This document shows, piece by piece, positions 39,913-51,897 of a DNA stretch of 64,000 nucleotides (positions are counted from its first letter, which is position 1; every line of letters begins with the position of its first letter). Source of the DNA: Nymphaea colorata (lineage: Eukaryota; Streptophyta; Magnoliopsida; Nymphaeales; Nymphaeaceae); the NCBI RefSeq assembly GCF_008831285.2, contig NC_045138.2:39051115-39115114 (forward strand), given 5' to 3'. The notes below the pieces were generated by a model that had not been told where the DNA came from, searched no databases, and saw nothing but the letters and a program-made list of their open reading frames with translations. A program made the translations under genes and the position numbers.

Positions 39913-42402
39913 ATGGAGGAAGGGGGAGCTGAAGAGGAGGGGATGGCGGGGGGAAGCGACGGCGTGGGTGGTTTGGTGGGGATGTGCATCGAGGCGGCCT
40001 GCATCAGCGGAGACTCGGTGGAGGCGTGGAGGCGGCAGCGGAGGACGCTCCAGATGCTGCCCGCCCATTTGGCCCATGCCCTCTTCCGCTGTCTCCTCGA
40101 TCGCAAGCTCATCGTTCCCTCCCTCCTCGAGTGCGCTTCTTTGTCTTCCCACCTCGTCGTCCTATTGTCGCTGTTCTTCGCCATTTTTCTCCCTTTCGTT
40201 TCATTTTATTTTTGCTATTCTTATCAGTCTTTCTCCCTTTCATTTCCTGTCTACCCGTATTCGCTGCTGAAATCTTTCCCTTTCTTTTCTTTTTTTCTCT
40301 GTTTTCTGCTCGTTCGATTGTAGCTCATGACAATCTAGATCTTTGTCATCTGCTATGATTGACTTAGAGATTCCATGCAACATTTTGATTGGTGACTTAG
40401 TTTTTGAGAAATGAGCTCAAAGAGGAAGGCAGGGTCTTATCACAGTTAGTCGTCGACATGGGCTTACTTTGACCTTCTCTGTTGTGAATTTTCTTTCCCA
40501 GGGTTTTCCAGTACTCGGTCGAGGTGGTTGATTTGAAAGGCAAGAGCTTCGTGGACGCCGAATGGATGGCTTACATAGGTGCATACCGATCCTTGCGTGT
40601 CTTGAACCTTGCCGAGTGTAAGGGAATCAATAATTCTTCTCTCTGGAGTATCACTGGTATGTTTGAAGTTCGCCAGCTCTGTTTACATGCTTGTTTTGTC
40701 ATTCATACTCCAAATGTTTTTTCCAATGTCTTCAGTTCTTAATTTAATGTTACTTTATATTTGATTTTCTTGTGTCTTCAATTTTTAATTTAATGTATCC
40801 GTATATGATCTCCTGCTCTCTGGCCCATTGGTAAACGTATTATAGGTATCATCTCTGTGGTTTTTGTAGTGGGACTCACTTATCAAGGGTTTTGAAATTT
40901 GATGTAGTTCTGGAGAAAAAAAAAGATTTAACTATTATCACTATGCGGTACGCTAGAGAAGAAATCAAGTTTTGGAACAATTACACGGTCATCTTCATTA
41001 TCAAACATTCCGCCGTGCCTGATTTAGTGAACAACGACTTTAACCTTTTGCTAGGTAGTATGGTATTGTGGGTAATACCAAAGGCTATTCCATATTGTAT
41101 ATTTCCTATAAACTAAATTTTTGCTTAGAGCTTTAAACGAGTAATTTTGAAACTTATCATTGCTTGCTTTGCGTGAGATAAGATAATCATAAAAGCCAAT
41201 TAGGGCATTTAGGTCTTGACTCTATACATTACTAAGGCATTCAGTTCCATATGGATCACATAAGCATGAGCATTGCCAAATTGATTGTTTACTGCTCTGA
41301 AAGGTTACCACTGCCTAGCTGACCTACACAAAAGGTCGAAAGAACATTGCCAATTTCATTGTTCATTACCTGAACGACTATATATAGCCAGATAGATGCA
41401 TATTTTGAGCAGTGCACAAATATGATGGAGAACTAGGGTTAAGTTTGACCGACAAACTTAAACCACGAGCATGAATAAACTGATAAATAGCCCAGTCTTT
41501 GTTGCTTCTTGATGTATCTGCTCCTTTCCTATCATTTTTGTCATATTAATAGGCATTAGCATCACTAAATGATCTTGCTCTTGCTTGCTTTTAGGTATGA
41601 CCTGCCTAAGAGAGCTGAACCTGTCTAGATGCACAAAGATTAGCAATGCTGGAATGCAACATCTACAATACGTACAAGATTTGAGAAAATTAAGCCTCTC
41701 AGAAACTGCTGTAACTGCAGCTGGAATCACATGTCTCTCTTCTCTTGTCAACCTTACATTTCTGGACTTAGGTGGTTTGCCGATTACTGATGCATCGCTT
41801 GGTTCTTTACAGGTACATCTTTCATCCTTTTGTTACCTCTTGAACATGGTGCATAATATTTTGTCCTGCTAGCGCCTTCTTTTTTATCCTTTGTAGAACT
41901 TTCAGATTTTGAAACGGAGATTTATTTTGATATCTCTTTGTCTCTGTATTCTCTGACTAATTTATCTATTGTAGTACGATGGAGTTCGGTAAGGTACTGG
42001 TGACAATAGAAGTAGTAGAATTACCTTTTCTGAAAACCATATAGTAGATGTAGCCGTGCAGCATGTGCATGTTTACATATTATGTTTCATCTTCAGAATG
42101 GTAAGTACTTGTAATGATGACATAGCATGCTTATCCGGGTCTTAATGTCAAATATGTGATCACCATCTTGGCTGTAGATATTCTGGATTTGCTTTTATGA
42201 CTATAATTATCATGATATCATGAACTGAGCATGCCTTGAGGCCGTTTATCATTCCTTGTTAGTTCCACTACCTTGAAGACGTGGTGTCTGAGCGGCATTT
42301 TGTTCTGTATAAGATGCAGAAGAATATGTTGTTCATGACTGATTTCTATCCATTCCCTTATATGTGAATGTGCTTGCATGGGCATGCCAGCATGTGTGCA
42401 TC

Positions 42403-42437
<35 letters not shown>

Positions 42438-44235
42438 GAGATCCCACTCTAACACTTGAGATCCAACTCTAACAATTGTGTTGTCATTTAGGGTTTGACA
42501 AAGCTGGAACACCTTGATCTATGGGGAACCGAAATATCCAACAAAGGAGCTGCCAATCTGAAAGGCTTTCCCAGCTTGAGTTTCATTAACTTAGCATGGA
42601 CAAAAGTTACCGTATTGCCATGTCTATCATCTCTCAAATGCTTGAACTTGAGCAACTGTACTGTTGATTCCATGTTTGATGGTTATGAAGCCAAAGTACC
42701 TTTATCAAGATTAATATTTGCAGGCTCTATGTTCAATAACCCACTTGAAAACTTCTCCTGCTTGGACACAGAGCACCTTTACTTCTTGGACATATCCTGT
42801 TCTTCTTTTCATGATTTTTGCTTCTTGAACGAGATGTCAAAATTGACATATTTGGATCTGAGTTCTGGTAATATGTCCGATGCCATGATTGACCCCGTTG
42901 CTGCAATTGGAGCAAATTTAAGAAATCTCAATCTTGGTAATACTAGAGTCACCACTGTAGGTGTTGCTGCTTTAGCAGGGGCTGTCCCTAAACTGGAAAC
43001 CTTATCATTGTCACGGACATGCATTGATGATGCAGTTTTTTATTATCTTGGCATGATGCCTGCTCTCTGCATGGTCAACTTGAGCAACACAAGCATCAAA
43101 GGTATTTATTTTCTAAAGTTTGAGTTACTTGATGTCTTAATATGAAATTTAGAATTTTTTGCTGGTTAGTACTTGAATGCTTTTCTTCTTCTTTATTCCT
43201 CCTACATCTTTCTTTTTATTTTATATTTTATATTTTATATTTTATTATTATGATTTTTTTTTTTTGGCATTGACATGCGTGTGTGTGTGTTGGAGGGAAG
43301 AGGGGTGGCTGAGGGAAAGAGACACCAATGCACATGATGCTGCTCCTGTGTGTGATTGGATGGGCAACTTGAGTTGCCGGTTTATGTGGCTGCCTGGAAA
43401 ATGTGATTTAAGAAGATTCGAATGATCCACTCTAGATGAACTGTATTACCAAGTGAACTTTGCTTTCATTCTCTAATTCACAGGAACATCTAATTTAATT
43501 AATCTTTTAAACTGACATTTCAGGACTTATACGCCAGGGCGACCATGTCAATTTCTCATTAACAGCTCTTCAAGATCTTGAACACTTGGAGAATTTGGAT
43601 TTGGGGTGTACCCAGATTAGAGACTTGGCTTTAGAACCCCTTTCCAACTTTAAGCAATTGAGGTGTCTATCCCTCGACAGTGATTTCCTCTCAGATGTTT
43701 CTCTCCATAGTGCATCACCTGTAGACAAACTGAAGGTTCTAAGTATCCGAAATGCAGTGTTGACAGATGTAGGAATTCTTTCTTTCGTGCCACCACCAAC
43801 GTTGCATGTACTAGATTTAAGTGGATGTTGGCTTTTAACGGAGGAAGGTATTTCTCTGTTTTGTAAATTCCATCCACGGATAACTGTAAGACATGAAGCC
43901 ATCGACAAGTTATCGGAAGAGCAAAATAATGGTTTGAAGCAAAAGGCTGGAGCTTTGTGTCCTCCTACGTTTTCTGCTAGAATGAAGCATAGATCAAAAT
44001 TGAAAGAGAAAAGCCAGAAAGAGACATGGAGAGGTAAACGACCATTTCAGATTTTGTTTAATATATTTTTGGTCCTTGAAAAGTCAGCAATATTCTTGAG
44101 CCTTGATAATGTTGAACAGATGAGAGAATTAAATACGGCAGGGAGGAGTTGCTGCAGTTACAAACATCCCATCTATCTAACCTCTCGCAATGTGATAAAG
44201 AGATTCTCTTGCCAAAGGAGTTATCAACGAAGTAA
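39913..44235 (+). CDS. Leucine-rich-repeat (RNI-like) family protein, no kinase or F-box
   Basis: Six coding exons join in frame: 39913-40130, 40502-40656, 41595-41812, 42492-43101, 43524-44033, 44120-44235, giving 608 residues. Residues about 1-75 form an acidic, Gly-rich N-terminus followed by a helical segment (AWRRQRRTLQMLPAHLAHAL). From about 80 to 480 run roughly 24-residue LRRs of the cysteine-containing/RNI type, for example LRELNLSRCTKISNAG, LEHLDLWGTEISNKG and LETLSLSRTCIDDA. The C-terminus is basic then charged (KLKEKSQKE, DERIKYGREELL). There is no signal peptide, transmembrane helix or kinase, so an intracellular protein-interaction role is likely. It resembles uncharacterised plant LRR/RNI-like proteins; I do not know its biochemical role. 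Exon 1 is GC-rich and the rest AT-rich. Confidence 0.85.
42403..42441 (+). repeat. (AG)n microsatellite in an LRR-gene intron
   Basis: An AG dinucleotide run interrupted once by GGG, about 50 bp upstream of the acceptor of exon 42492-43101. Confidence 0.93.
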
Positions 44236-46539
44236 GTTGATTATAAGGTTGTGAGTCATTTTTAGCAGCTCCTCCACTCCATTGTTATCCGAGACAAGTC
44301 TTCCTGGTTTGCCAGCAGTGGCAGCAAAAACCACTGTGCTAGTTCTCCTTGTGCTTCTGTATCTTGAGCGTTTCGTCATCTGAGTGCGTGTACAGAAGAG
44401 CTACTTTTGAATGGTCAAGCTGAACAGCTACGCATATGCGCAGCATTTCATTGAGCAACATGTTGCAGGTGCTTTGTATCGTAGGTTCGTTTCTTGGTCA
44501 GATTGCAGTAACAACTAACAATTTATTGACAGCCAGAGAAGGTTCGGGTCCTTTGTACTTGTGTGCACAAGGCGCTGAGGATATAGGAATCAGGGAAGCT
44601 CGGGAATCCTTGTATACATGTGCACAAGCATAGCTACTGTTTTGTACAATAATTCACTGTTGCAGCATGATCTCTGGATTGTGGTCTTATTCACATGGAT
44701 CCGTATCCCAGATAATAATCTGTTTGTAGGTTTTGCTTATAATAGCATTATGATTAGACATTGTGATTGCTGGTGCTTCAAAACAGAATCTATCACTTGA
44801 CAACCAAACGTGGCCTTCTGTTATTTTGGGAGTCTGGTTGGACACTTCTAGTTTATTGTTGAAAGTAGGAGTATTTCAAGAATCCAACTTTTCCTTTTTC
44901 TTTCCCGGTTTTTCTTCAAATGAGCCTCTACTAAGCACCACTCGAGCATATTTTCAGTCTAATCCCACTTAGCTCTTTTAACTAGAGCAAAGACCGTCAT
45001 AATGGGCCTATGTCAGTAACATAAAATTTGTGTAATCTCATCATCAAACCGTCTATGGAGTTCTTCTGTCTATTTCTATCTTGGTCAGCAACTTGGGAGC
45101 TCTACGTTACTCGTAGGGTATAGTTGACATATGTTGGGTCCAAACCTACATAGCAGTGCAGCCTTCACCTCGCCATTGGATTCTGATTAGCAGCAGAAGT
45201 TGCATGAAGGGGTACTAACGTGATGTGAAAACAATGTCTGCTGCTTGTCAAGTGAGTGTTCTGAGTGCTTCAAGAACCTGCTCCAAAAGTAAACCTTACT
45301 GTTCCATAAATTATTGCTAGTCGTTGCCAAACTTCTTATCAACGACGGCATCTGGATAGTCATTCACTCGTTTTCTGCACAACAGCACACTCACAGATGT
45401 CACCATCCAACGAAACAAGCGCTCTGCGCATCAGTTCGCTGCTGTCAAAGGCTGGCCAGTCCCACAAGTGGTGCATCTACCTTTGTTGTTTTCCAGAGTC
45501 TAAGTTTGGGAGATGGAACCCAGGGGTTGAGTTAGGATCAGGTTTTTGTCGATCCTCATTTTTTGATGTACATTCTCCATATTTTGGTTTTGAATAAAAG
45601 GAAAGGGGCTTAGGCCCCACGCAGACTTTCTCCCGAATCTGTAAGCAGATTCAGGATATACTCATAGAGTGTCCTTAACCTCTAATCCTACGTCTAAGTG
45701 GTCAAATGAAAATGAAAGGTTTCATGCAATAAACATGAATGTAAGTGGAAGATGAAGAGATGATGACGATCGTTAAGGACACTTGTAATTGCCAGATCTC
45801 ATACTTTTCTACAAAACCGTTTTCCTATGAAGTTGATTAAGAAAAAAAAAAAGAAAAAGGGCACCATCCTTCTCTTTCTTAAAGTTAAGCAGATTTGGCT
45901 GTCTACCAGGTGCAGCTTCCTTCTAGCCAGGTTGAAAGCATTCAGGACTTTCTGATCGAGCTTCTAACGCCTTTGTTCCGATCCCAACCCCCCGGCTCGG
46001 TCTTCCCTTCCTCTCTTGCTCGGCTTCGCCCTTTGGTGGATCTGTCAGGCAACCTTGCCTTAGTTCGAACTGCTTGGCTTGATGGCCTCCCCTTTTTGTA
46101 TGTGAGCCTAATTCCCTTCGTTTATGCGGGCATTGGGTGTCTGTTTCCGTTGCCCGTGTCGGCTTGCGCTCCTCATCTCTACCTCTCTCTCTCTCTCTCT
46201 TCTTTCTCTTTTGGCTTCGTTCCCTTTAGTTGATCGTTGGCCAAGTGTCTTCTTAATTATGCATATTTCTCTCTCCCTTCAATTGCATCTCTCTCTCTCT
46301 CTTTCTCCTTCGGAGGCCTAGCTGGTCGGGCAGCCTGTTCGATTCCATCGCTACTCTTTTTGGTAAGTTTGAGGAGAGAAGGCGGATCTTCTCTTCTCTC
46401 TGCCAAACATGCCAGAGAGAGGGACGCAAGCAAGAAATGGCTGGTCGAACCCAGATACTAGGGACAAAATAGCCGAGCTGAGATTTTGCAGGAAATGGAC
46501 GCAGCGAAGTGCACTTGGATCACATGCACGCTCTGGTGG
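44236..46539. other. Intergenic region between convergent LRR and PP2C genes
   Basis: This holds the 3' UTRs and unannotated sequence. A CT-rich stretch (46180-46320) is low-complexity. An open frame near 45895-46233 is Ser/Leu-rich from CT repeats and matches no family I know. Confidence 0.55.
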
Positions 46540-47587
46540 CTAAGCTCTCGACCGCTTGGTGCGGAGCTTCAGATCCACCACCACAACGCTTATGTTGTCG
46601 TAGCTCCCTCTGTTGAGAGCTAATTCTGCCAGCGTCGCCGCCGCCAGTGCCGACCTGGTCCTCCCTGCCAACGGTTCCGCCGTTGGCAGCCTCTTCTTAG
46701 CAGCGCCGGACAGACACCTCCGAGCAACTCTGCACACCAATTCGTTCGACATTACGTCCCACAGTCCGTCGCTCGCCAACACCAAGAACTCGTCCTTCGC
46801 CGTCCGGTTGGTGACCGTCACCTCCGGCACCGATATCACGTATGGCTTTAGGTAACCATCTCCTGCAAAATTTATCGTCAGCGAAGGCAAGATGGCAGCA
46901 AGAATCCATCCATAGTCAAATGCCAGAGTACCTATGGATCTAGACGTTGCCAACACTCCCAGAACTCTGTACCCGTCACAATTGATGATCTTTCCCCCGG
47001 CCGCCTCCACTCTTTCCATCTCATCTGGTCTCTCCGGCTGCATGTACGTCAAAAGGGAAAAGAAACGAAAACGCAGTTGAAATCTTTGTCCACATCCAAT
47101 GAATTTTATCGAATGTATAGTGAACAATAAAAATAAATAAGCTATTTTCAACGATGACACGCTCATCTGCTACTTGTACTCTCTCTCTGCCTCATCTGTG
47201 CTACAAAGAATTGCCCAAGGCTTATCTGCAGAAACACTTTGAAGTGGGGAGTTCATACGTGTGATTCTCAAAGGGAGCCTGTGTGAATGGAACCCTTTGA
47301 TGTATGATGTATCCCCGACCTAAGAATTAATTCACGGACAAAGAGAGCAGACCAAGTTCTATCTTTAACTGTATAGAAGATCCGAGAATTAACACTCGAC
47401 GCGCAGCTAGAACACAAGGCATCTCGATACTACCGATGGAACGAACCTACACATGAAGTGACGTCAATACCAAGCCAGCCAGGGCGTAGGGGCCAAATAA
47501 CTGCTTTTGCCTTTTTCTCCCTCCCAACCGACCGACGGCAGAGGCAAGTTTTTTAAAGTGAAAGGAATGAAAGGACGTTGAAACAAG

Positions 47588-47625
<38 letters not shown>

Positions 47626-49336
47626 TGATTCACTACAGAAGCAAAACATTAAACTAGAACCAAGTTCGATTCAAGTACGTAAAATAAGAAAGCAATATGT
47701 ACCTCGCCTCTAACAGTTGGTTTCTTTGGTCATCTGTTGTGACAATAGTAAGGGTCTATCAAACCGTAGCTTATGAATCAATGAAAAATATCAGAACAAA
47801 AATAACTTGATATCTTAAAACAAGATTGTTCCGAGACTGGTTTCATTTTGAAGATTCAAGATTCAGCAAGCAGGCGACAAAGATTTACTTTGAAGTTCAA
47901 AACTCAGAGACAGAGAGAGGCAGACAGACAGAGACAGAGACAGAGAGAGAACATGAGAACATGATTTCAACATTTCTCGCAAAACTACCAACAAAGAGTT
48001 AGGAGATTACACGATCGGAGTACACCAATACCAAGACCAAATACTCGAAAAGCCAGACTACAACAGAGCAACTCCGAAAAACAGCATAACCAGAGAGGGA
48101 GAGAGAGATATATACCTTGTGGTCGAAGGAGAGGGGGACGGCGCTGCCGGCACGAGCGACAACGGCTCTGGAGTCACCGCAGTTGGCCACGATAATGTGG
48201 TGCTCGCCCACCAGCGCCACCAACGCCGTCGATCCCGAAGGCATGCCGACAACACGGACGTCGGCTGGGGCAACCATCCGCCCGACCTCGGCGTCGACCC
48301 TGCTGAAGCACGACCTCATCACCCTGCCCCACCCTTCCTCGTGGCTTCTCGCCAGCTCCCACGAGTCCCGTCCCTCCATCTCCTCCGCCAGCACCCTGTG
48401 CATTATATCCCGGCAGAATTCCGCCACCTGCGGCCCGCCATGACCGTCGTACACCGCGAAGAAGTCGAACTTCGCCGGCCCGTCCGAAAAGAATCCAGGC
48501 ACCTCCGCCACCGCGTCCTCCATCTCCCTCCTCCTTCCGCACACCGCCACCGACCCGTGAGAAGCCTCCGATCCCTTCTCGCCAGTCCTCGCCGCGTCGA
48601 ACACCATCCCCACCTCCGCCATCAGAAACTTCTCGCCGGGGCCGATTGTTAGGTCGCTGCACCACTCTCTCCCTGCTTCCACTCGTATCCTCTGCTGCGA
48701 GCCATTTCTGCAGCCGCCGACGTTGTCTTCATCCTCCGAAGGCGGCAGATATTCATCTCTACCAAACAACGTCTCATACATCTTCTTCTTCTCGTCCTCC
48801 TCCCGTCTACCTTGCTCAAAGTGGCCACGAAGCTCGTCACTACAACAAGAAATCGAGTCTGCGACCAGGCTTTTAGGGGTGTCATCCTCCTCCTCTGTCA
48901 GCGACAGATTGGAAGTCGGCTTCGAAAGCCTGCACAGTTCCTTGCACAAGCACGTGAGAGAGAGAGAGCGAGGCCTTCCCCTTCTGCTACAGAAGAAGTC
49001 AGGCTCATCCTCCTCCTCATCTTCTTCTTTCGCAGCCTTGAGTCGGTAGCCTATTCGCCTTCCTCGCCCTTCTTCTTCAGCCGGCCGCTTTCTCCCCGTC
49101 AGGGCAGAGACCGAGGCGTGTTTCGGCCTCTCCTCGAAATGGTCGAAGGCGACCATCTTTACCGTCCGCGGGAGGGACTCATAAGTGACACCCCGAGCTT
49201 TGAACGGCGGGTCATGAAGCCGTTGCGATCTCAGCCGCCGGATTTCCATCCGTTTCCGGCGAGCTTCCTTTCCCTTTACGTGGGAAAGCGCTCCATCCCG
49301 TCCTTTGAAATTCTTTTCGAAACTGGAGTTTCTCAT
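46540..49336 (-). CDS. Clade-A protein phosphatase 2C (AHG1-like) lacking the ABA-receptor lock tryptophan
   Basis: Mn/Mg-dependent Ser/Thr phosphatase; clade-A PP2Cs dephosphorylate SnRK2 kinases and so repress ABA signalling. Three exons: 48116-49336, 46932-47037, 46540-46862 (549 residues). The N-terminal 255 residues are unusual: a basic run (about 21-39, possible nuclear signal), an acidic tract (104-112) and Ser-rich segments. The PP2C core starts near 260 with [17 protein letters not shown] (296-301), [51 protein letters not shown] (Asp474) and [10 protein letters not shown], so all metal ligands are kept. In clade-A enzymes the segment before RVxGVLA carries Trp (W300 in ABI1, W385 in HAB1), which locks onto ABA-bound PYR/PYL receptors. 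Here it is Cys427 (TGT, + strand 46978-46980). AHG1 is the Arabidopsis member known to lack this Trp. A 1.08-kb intron (47038-48115) follows exon 1. Confidence 0.92.
47588..47625 (+). repeat. (GAGGAC)n hexamer repeat in the PP2C first intron
   Basis: About six copies of GAGGAC in tandem, purine-rich on the plus strand and not coding in the mature transcript. Confidence 0.9.
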
Positions 49337-50125
49337 CCTCCTTGTTTTTTTGCTCTGTGGCCACGTTTCAGATTCAGGGGCCTTTTATGCAGATCGAGGA
49401 GGGAAGCGCCAAAGTAGAAAGAAGGAGCGGGAGAAGGTGTCGTTAATGAGCCTCCTTTTGCCCCCTGCTTTTTAAGCAACTTACAGAGCAGCTTGGTCTT
49501 TCGTGTTCTCTGCGTGTAACAAGTGTGATTGTGCATGGAGGCGCTATGTTGGACATATTATATCCATGAAACTCTTGTAGCATCTGCTAGCCGACGTGAA
49601 CGGCACCGTTGCTTGCTCCCATGATCATCGTCATCCCGCAGTAGCCACAGAATGAAACCAGTGATCAGCTCCCCATTTTCTCACCCTCACAGAAAACAGG
49701 GGGCTGAGTCATTCACGATTGGTTAATTCGATTCATGGTTTAACATTAATTTATTTGTATGAGACGCAACTTGGGAATCATTCAATACACTTCTTCTTCT
49801 AGCTTGTAGGACTATTGGCGATGTTCCTAACAGGCAAATTTCAGGTCTTGGAGCAGCGTATTTGGAAGTGCAGCAACAATTAATAACTTGCAAGCTCCTC
49901 AAATTTTGGTAATTATCGACTCAAGTTCTTTCTTCCCTGGCATTTTGTCAATGTAAAGTTAGTATCCTATCGTTCAAAAGTGTCCCTAGATAAATTATAA
50001 ACCAGATACCGTGCCTTTCTGTGACCATGTAAGGAGACCGGATCCGGTAGAAATATCCAAGACCAGATCGCTGCTTCTCTTACATTCACGTTGCAGGAGA
50101 GGGATGATCATGAAACGTGGCGAGA
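49337..50125 (-). promoter_or_regulatory. PP2C upstream region with ABRE-like and RY-like words
   Basis: Reading towards the PP2C start (49336), the minus strand has ACGTGGC at 49360-49366, an RY core CATGCA at 49532-49537 and ACGTG-containing words at 49594-49598; ACGTGGC also occurs on the plus strand at 50115-50121. ABRE and RY cores are bound by ABI5-type bZIPs and ABI3/FUS3-type B3 factors in seeds. That would suit an AHG1-like gene, but such short words are also expected by chance, and the nearest one may lie in the 5' UTR. Confidence 0.35.
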
Positions 50126-50533
50126 AGGGGAAGCTCTCCTTCCAAGAACACAAAATCCCAAAGCGTCCGGGAATTGAGGTAAAATATTCGAATTCTTTTA
50201 AGCATAAAAGGTCGAAGAGGGGATGGCCTTCCAAGTTCCAACCATTGTAGAAGCGACTAATTTATATGTAATTGATCATCCATCTGATTTCCAATCTGTT
50301 TGCTTGAATTTGCCAACTAATGAGATTCGATTATTAATCAATTTACAAATGGGTGGTCAATTTTACAACTGAATATAAGATCCTATTTCAATGAACTCTT
50401 TCGAGGTCGTATCTTAAGATTTGAAACGAAACGATACTTCCTTCGAGTAATGCAAACGAATCATATTTTAGTGTCATCCAAACTCTCTGTCTTTATCCTC
50501 CACCGGCTTGATTTACTTTTTCTTTCAGTGAGC

Positions 50534-50976
50534 CTAACGAAAATACGGTTTGTGGAGATGAGGAAATGGAAATTCCATCTTACGTAGATTCTTTATCAGG
50601 AGCTGTCTTTCGCCGATCGGAAACCCGCTTCTTCTCCCCGCCTTGCCCGTTCGAGGAGGCATACAGCCAGCCAGTTGGTGTTTTCTGCAGACGACATCTC
50701 CATTTCGAGGCCTTTCTGTCGTGCAGTAGCTGCCGGGAGGCAACGCAGCGTACCTGTTGCTTGGATGGTTGCGTGGTCGAGAGACATCCATGGCTTTCGC
50801 GCCTGGCGAAGAGAGCCGGCCGTCATTTCGCTGGAAGGAGACGAGGCCATCGACAGCACGGACCGTCACGTGGGTCAGCAGAAGTTGATCAATCTGGCGG
50901 CGGTGGAAAAGACGAGCGAGCTCTTCTCTGCATCTCGCTTCGCTCTCTGAACGTTCGCGACCCACCGCCTAAGTAG
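50534..50976. other. GC-rich island with overlapping unassigned ORFs
   Basis: The segment is clearly GC-richer than its flanks and stays open on both strands: about 136 codons on + (50566-50976, with Cys-rich SCSSCREATQRTCCLDGC) and 143 on - (50534-50965, basic). Neither resembles a family I know. It could be a GC-rich exon or remnant of an unidentified gene, or a promoter/CpG-like island; a G-box CACGTG lies at 50867-50872. Confidence 0.3.
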
Positions 50977-51064
50977 GCCACGGGGAGCATTTACTGGCCA
51001 AAAGCAGAAGTTAAATGCCTTAACGGTAACTCCACTCTCTCCGTCCTGTAGCCCTCACGCTTGA

Positions 51065-51235
51065 GCTAGCAGTTTTTTTTATTAAGGATCTCAATTATAA
51101 TTTCAAAATTTTAATCAAGATTAAAATATTTTTTTTTAAATGTTTATATAGATTTAATAAAAAATTAAACTACATGAAATTAAAAAAAAAAATTGATAGG
51201 AGACCATGGTTCCGTAGCTCCGCCTATAGTCCTCG
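51065..51235. mobile_element. Decayed hAT-like MITE (probable)
   Basis: The right end reads GTAGCTCCGCCTATA, whose complement TATAGGCGGAGCTAC resembles the GGCGGAGC termini at 19709 and 23472. The left side shows only a weak GAGCTAGCAG counterpart followed by an AT-rich interior. Flanking GCCCTCAC and GTCCTCGC agree at 6 of 8 positions. Confidence 0.4.
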
Positions 51236-51714
51236 CAATCCTTTTTCTATTCCCTTTCTTTATTTCGATCATTGTTTTTTTACAAGGGTCTAATTATATT
51301 TTTCCAAATCATTGTCTGAGGTGAAATATGTTCTTAAAAGTTTTAAGCGATCAAATAAAAATGTCTGTAAGTTATTTTTTCTTTTTTTCTTTTGCTTAAA
51401 ATGTGGCTCTTTTTCTTTTTCAAATCTATTGGAATTAGGTAATATTATTCCACTATTCTTTTTTAAAACATAAATTAATCACCAGAAAACAGTGTGTGAA
51501 GTGTATCAACCTAAATTTCATTGCTTACATCACAATAATTCATGGAACCTAGCATTGAAACCAAAAAACTATTGCCTGGTTTGCGGCTTGCGGTTGCAGC
51601 TTGATAAAAAAGAAGAGCTGGGAGGAAAAAGAAGAAGAAAAGGATGTAATAAAAAGGGAGAAAGAGAAATGAAAAAATAGAAGAGGGAGAAGACATAGCA
51701 GAAAAAATGAAAAA

Positions 51715-51897
51715 CAAACAAGCTGAGTCAAGTTTAAACCAGTTAAGCTTGTGTAACTCAAACTCGACTTGTTTATTACTCGAGTTTTAACTCGAGCTCA
51801 AACTCGACTCGTTTAATAAATGAGTCAAGCTCGATCCAAACTTATACGTGCGAGTTCAAGTCAAGCCTGAGCTGGCTCGACTCGTCGTACATTCCTA
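51715..51897. mobile_element. Truncated copy of the AGCTCGA-rich hAT MITE seen at 2681-3065
   Basis: It has the same vocabulary as the LACS-intron element: AACTCGAGTTTTAACTCGAG, TCGACTCGTTTAATAAATGA and GAGCTGGCTCGACTCG. It ends GTACATTCCTA, close to the inverted terminus TGTACATCCCTA. The left terminus is missing and I see no target duplication, so this is an old, incomplete copy. Confidence 0.65.

Noticed and set aside
45895-46233. Plus-strand open frame rich in Ser and Leu
   Set aside because: It depends on a non-ATG start and on a CT microsatellite; no recognised domain, and it sits between two convergent genes.
48119-48665. Large ORFs overlapping the PP2C first exon on both strands
   Set aside because: Shadow frames of the GC-rich PP2C coding exon, whose own frame carries all PP2C motifs.
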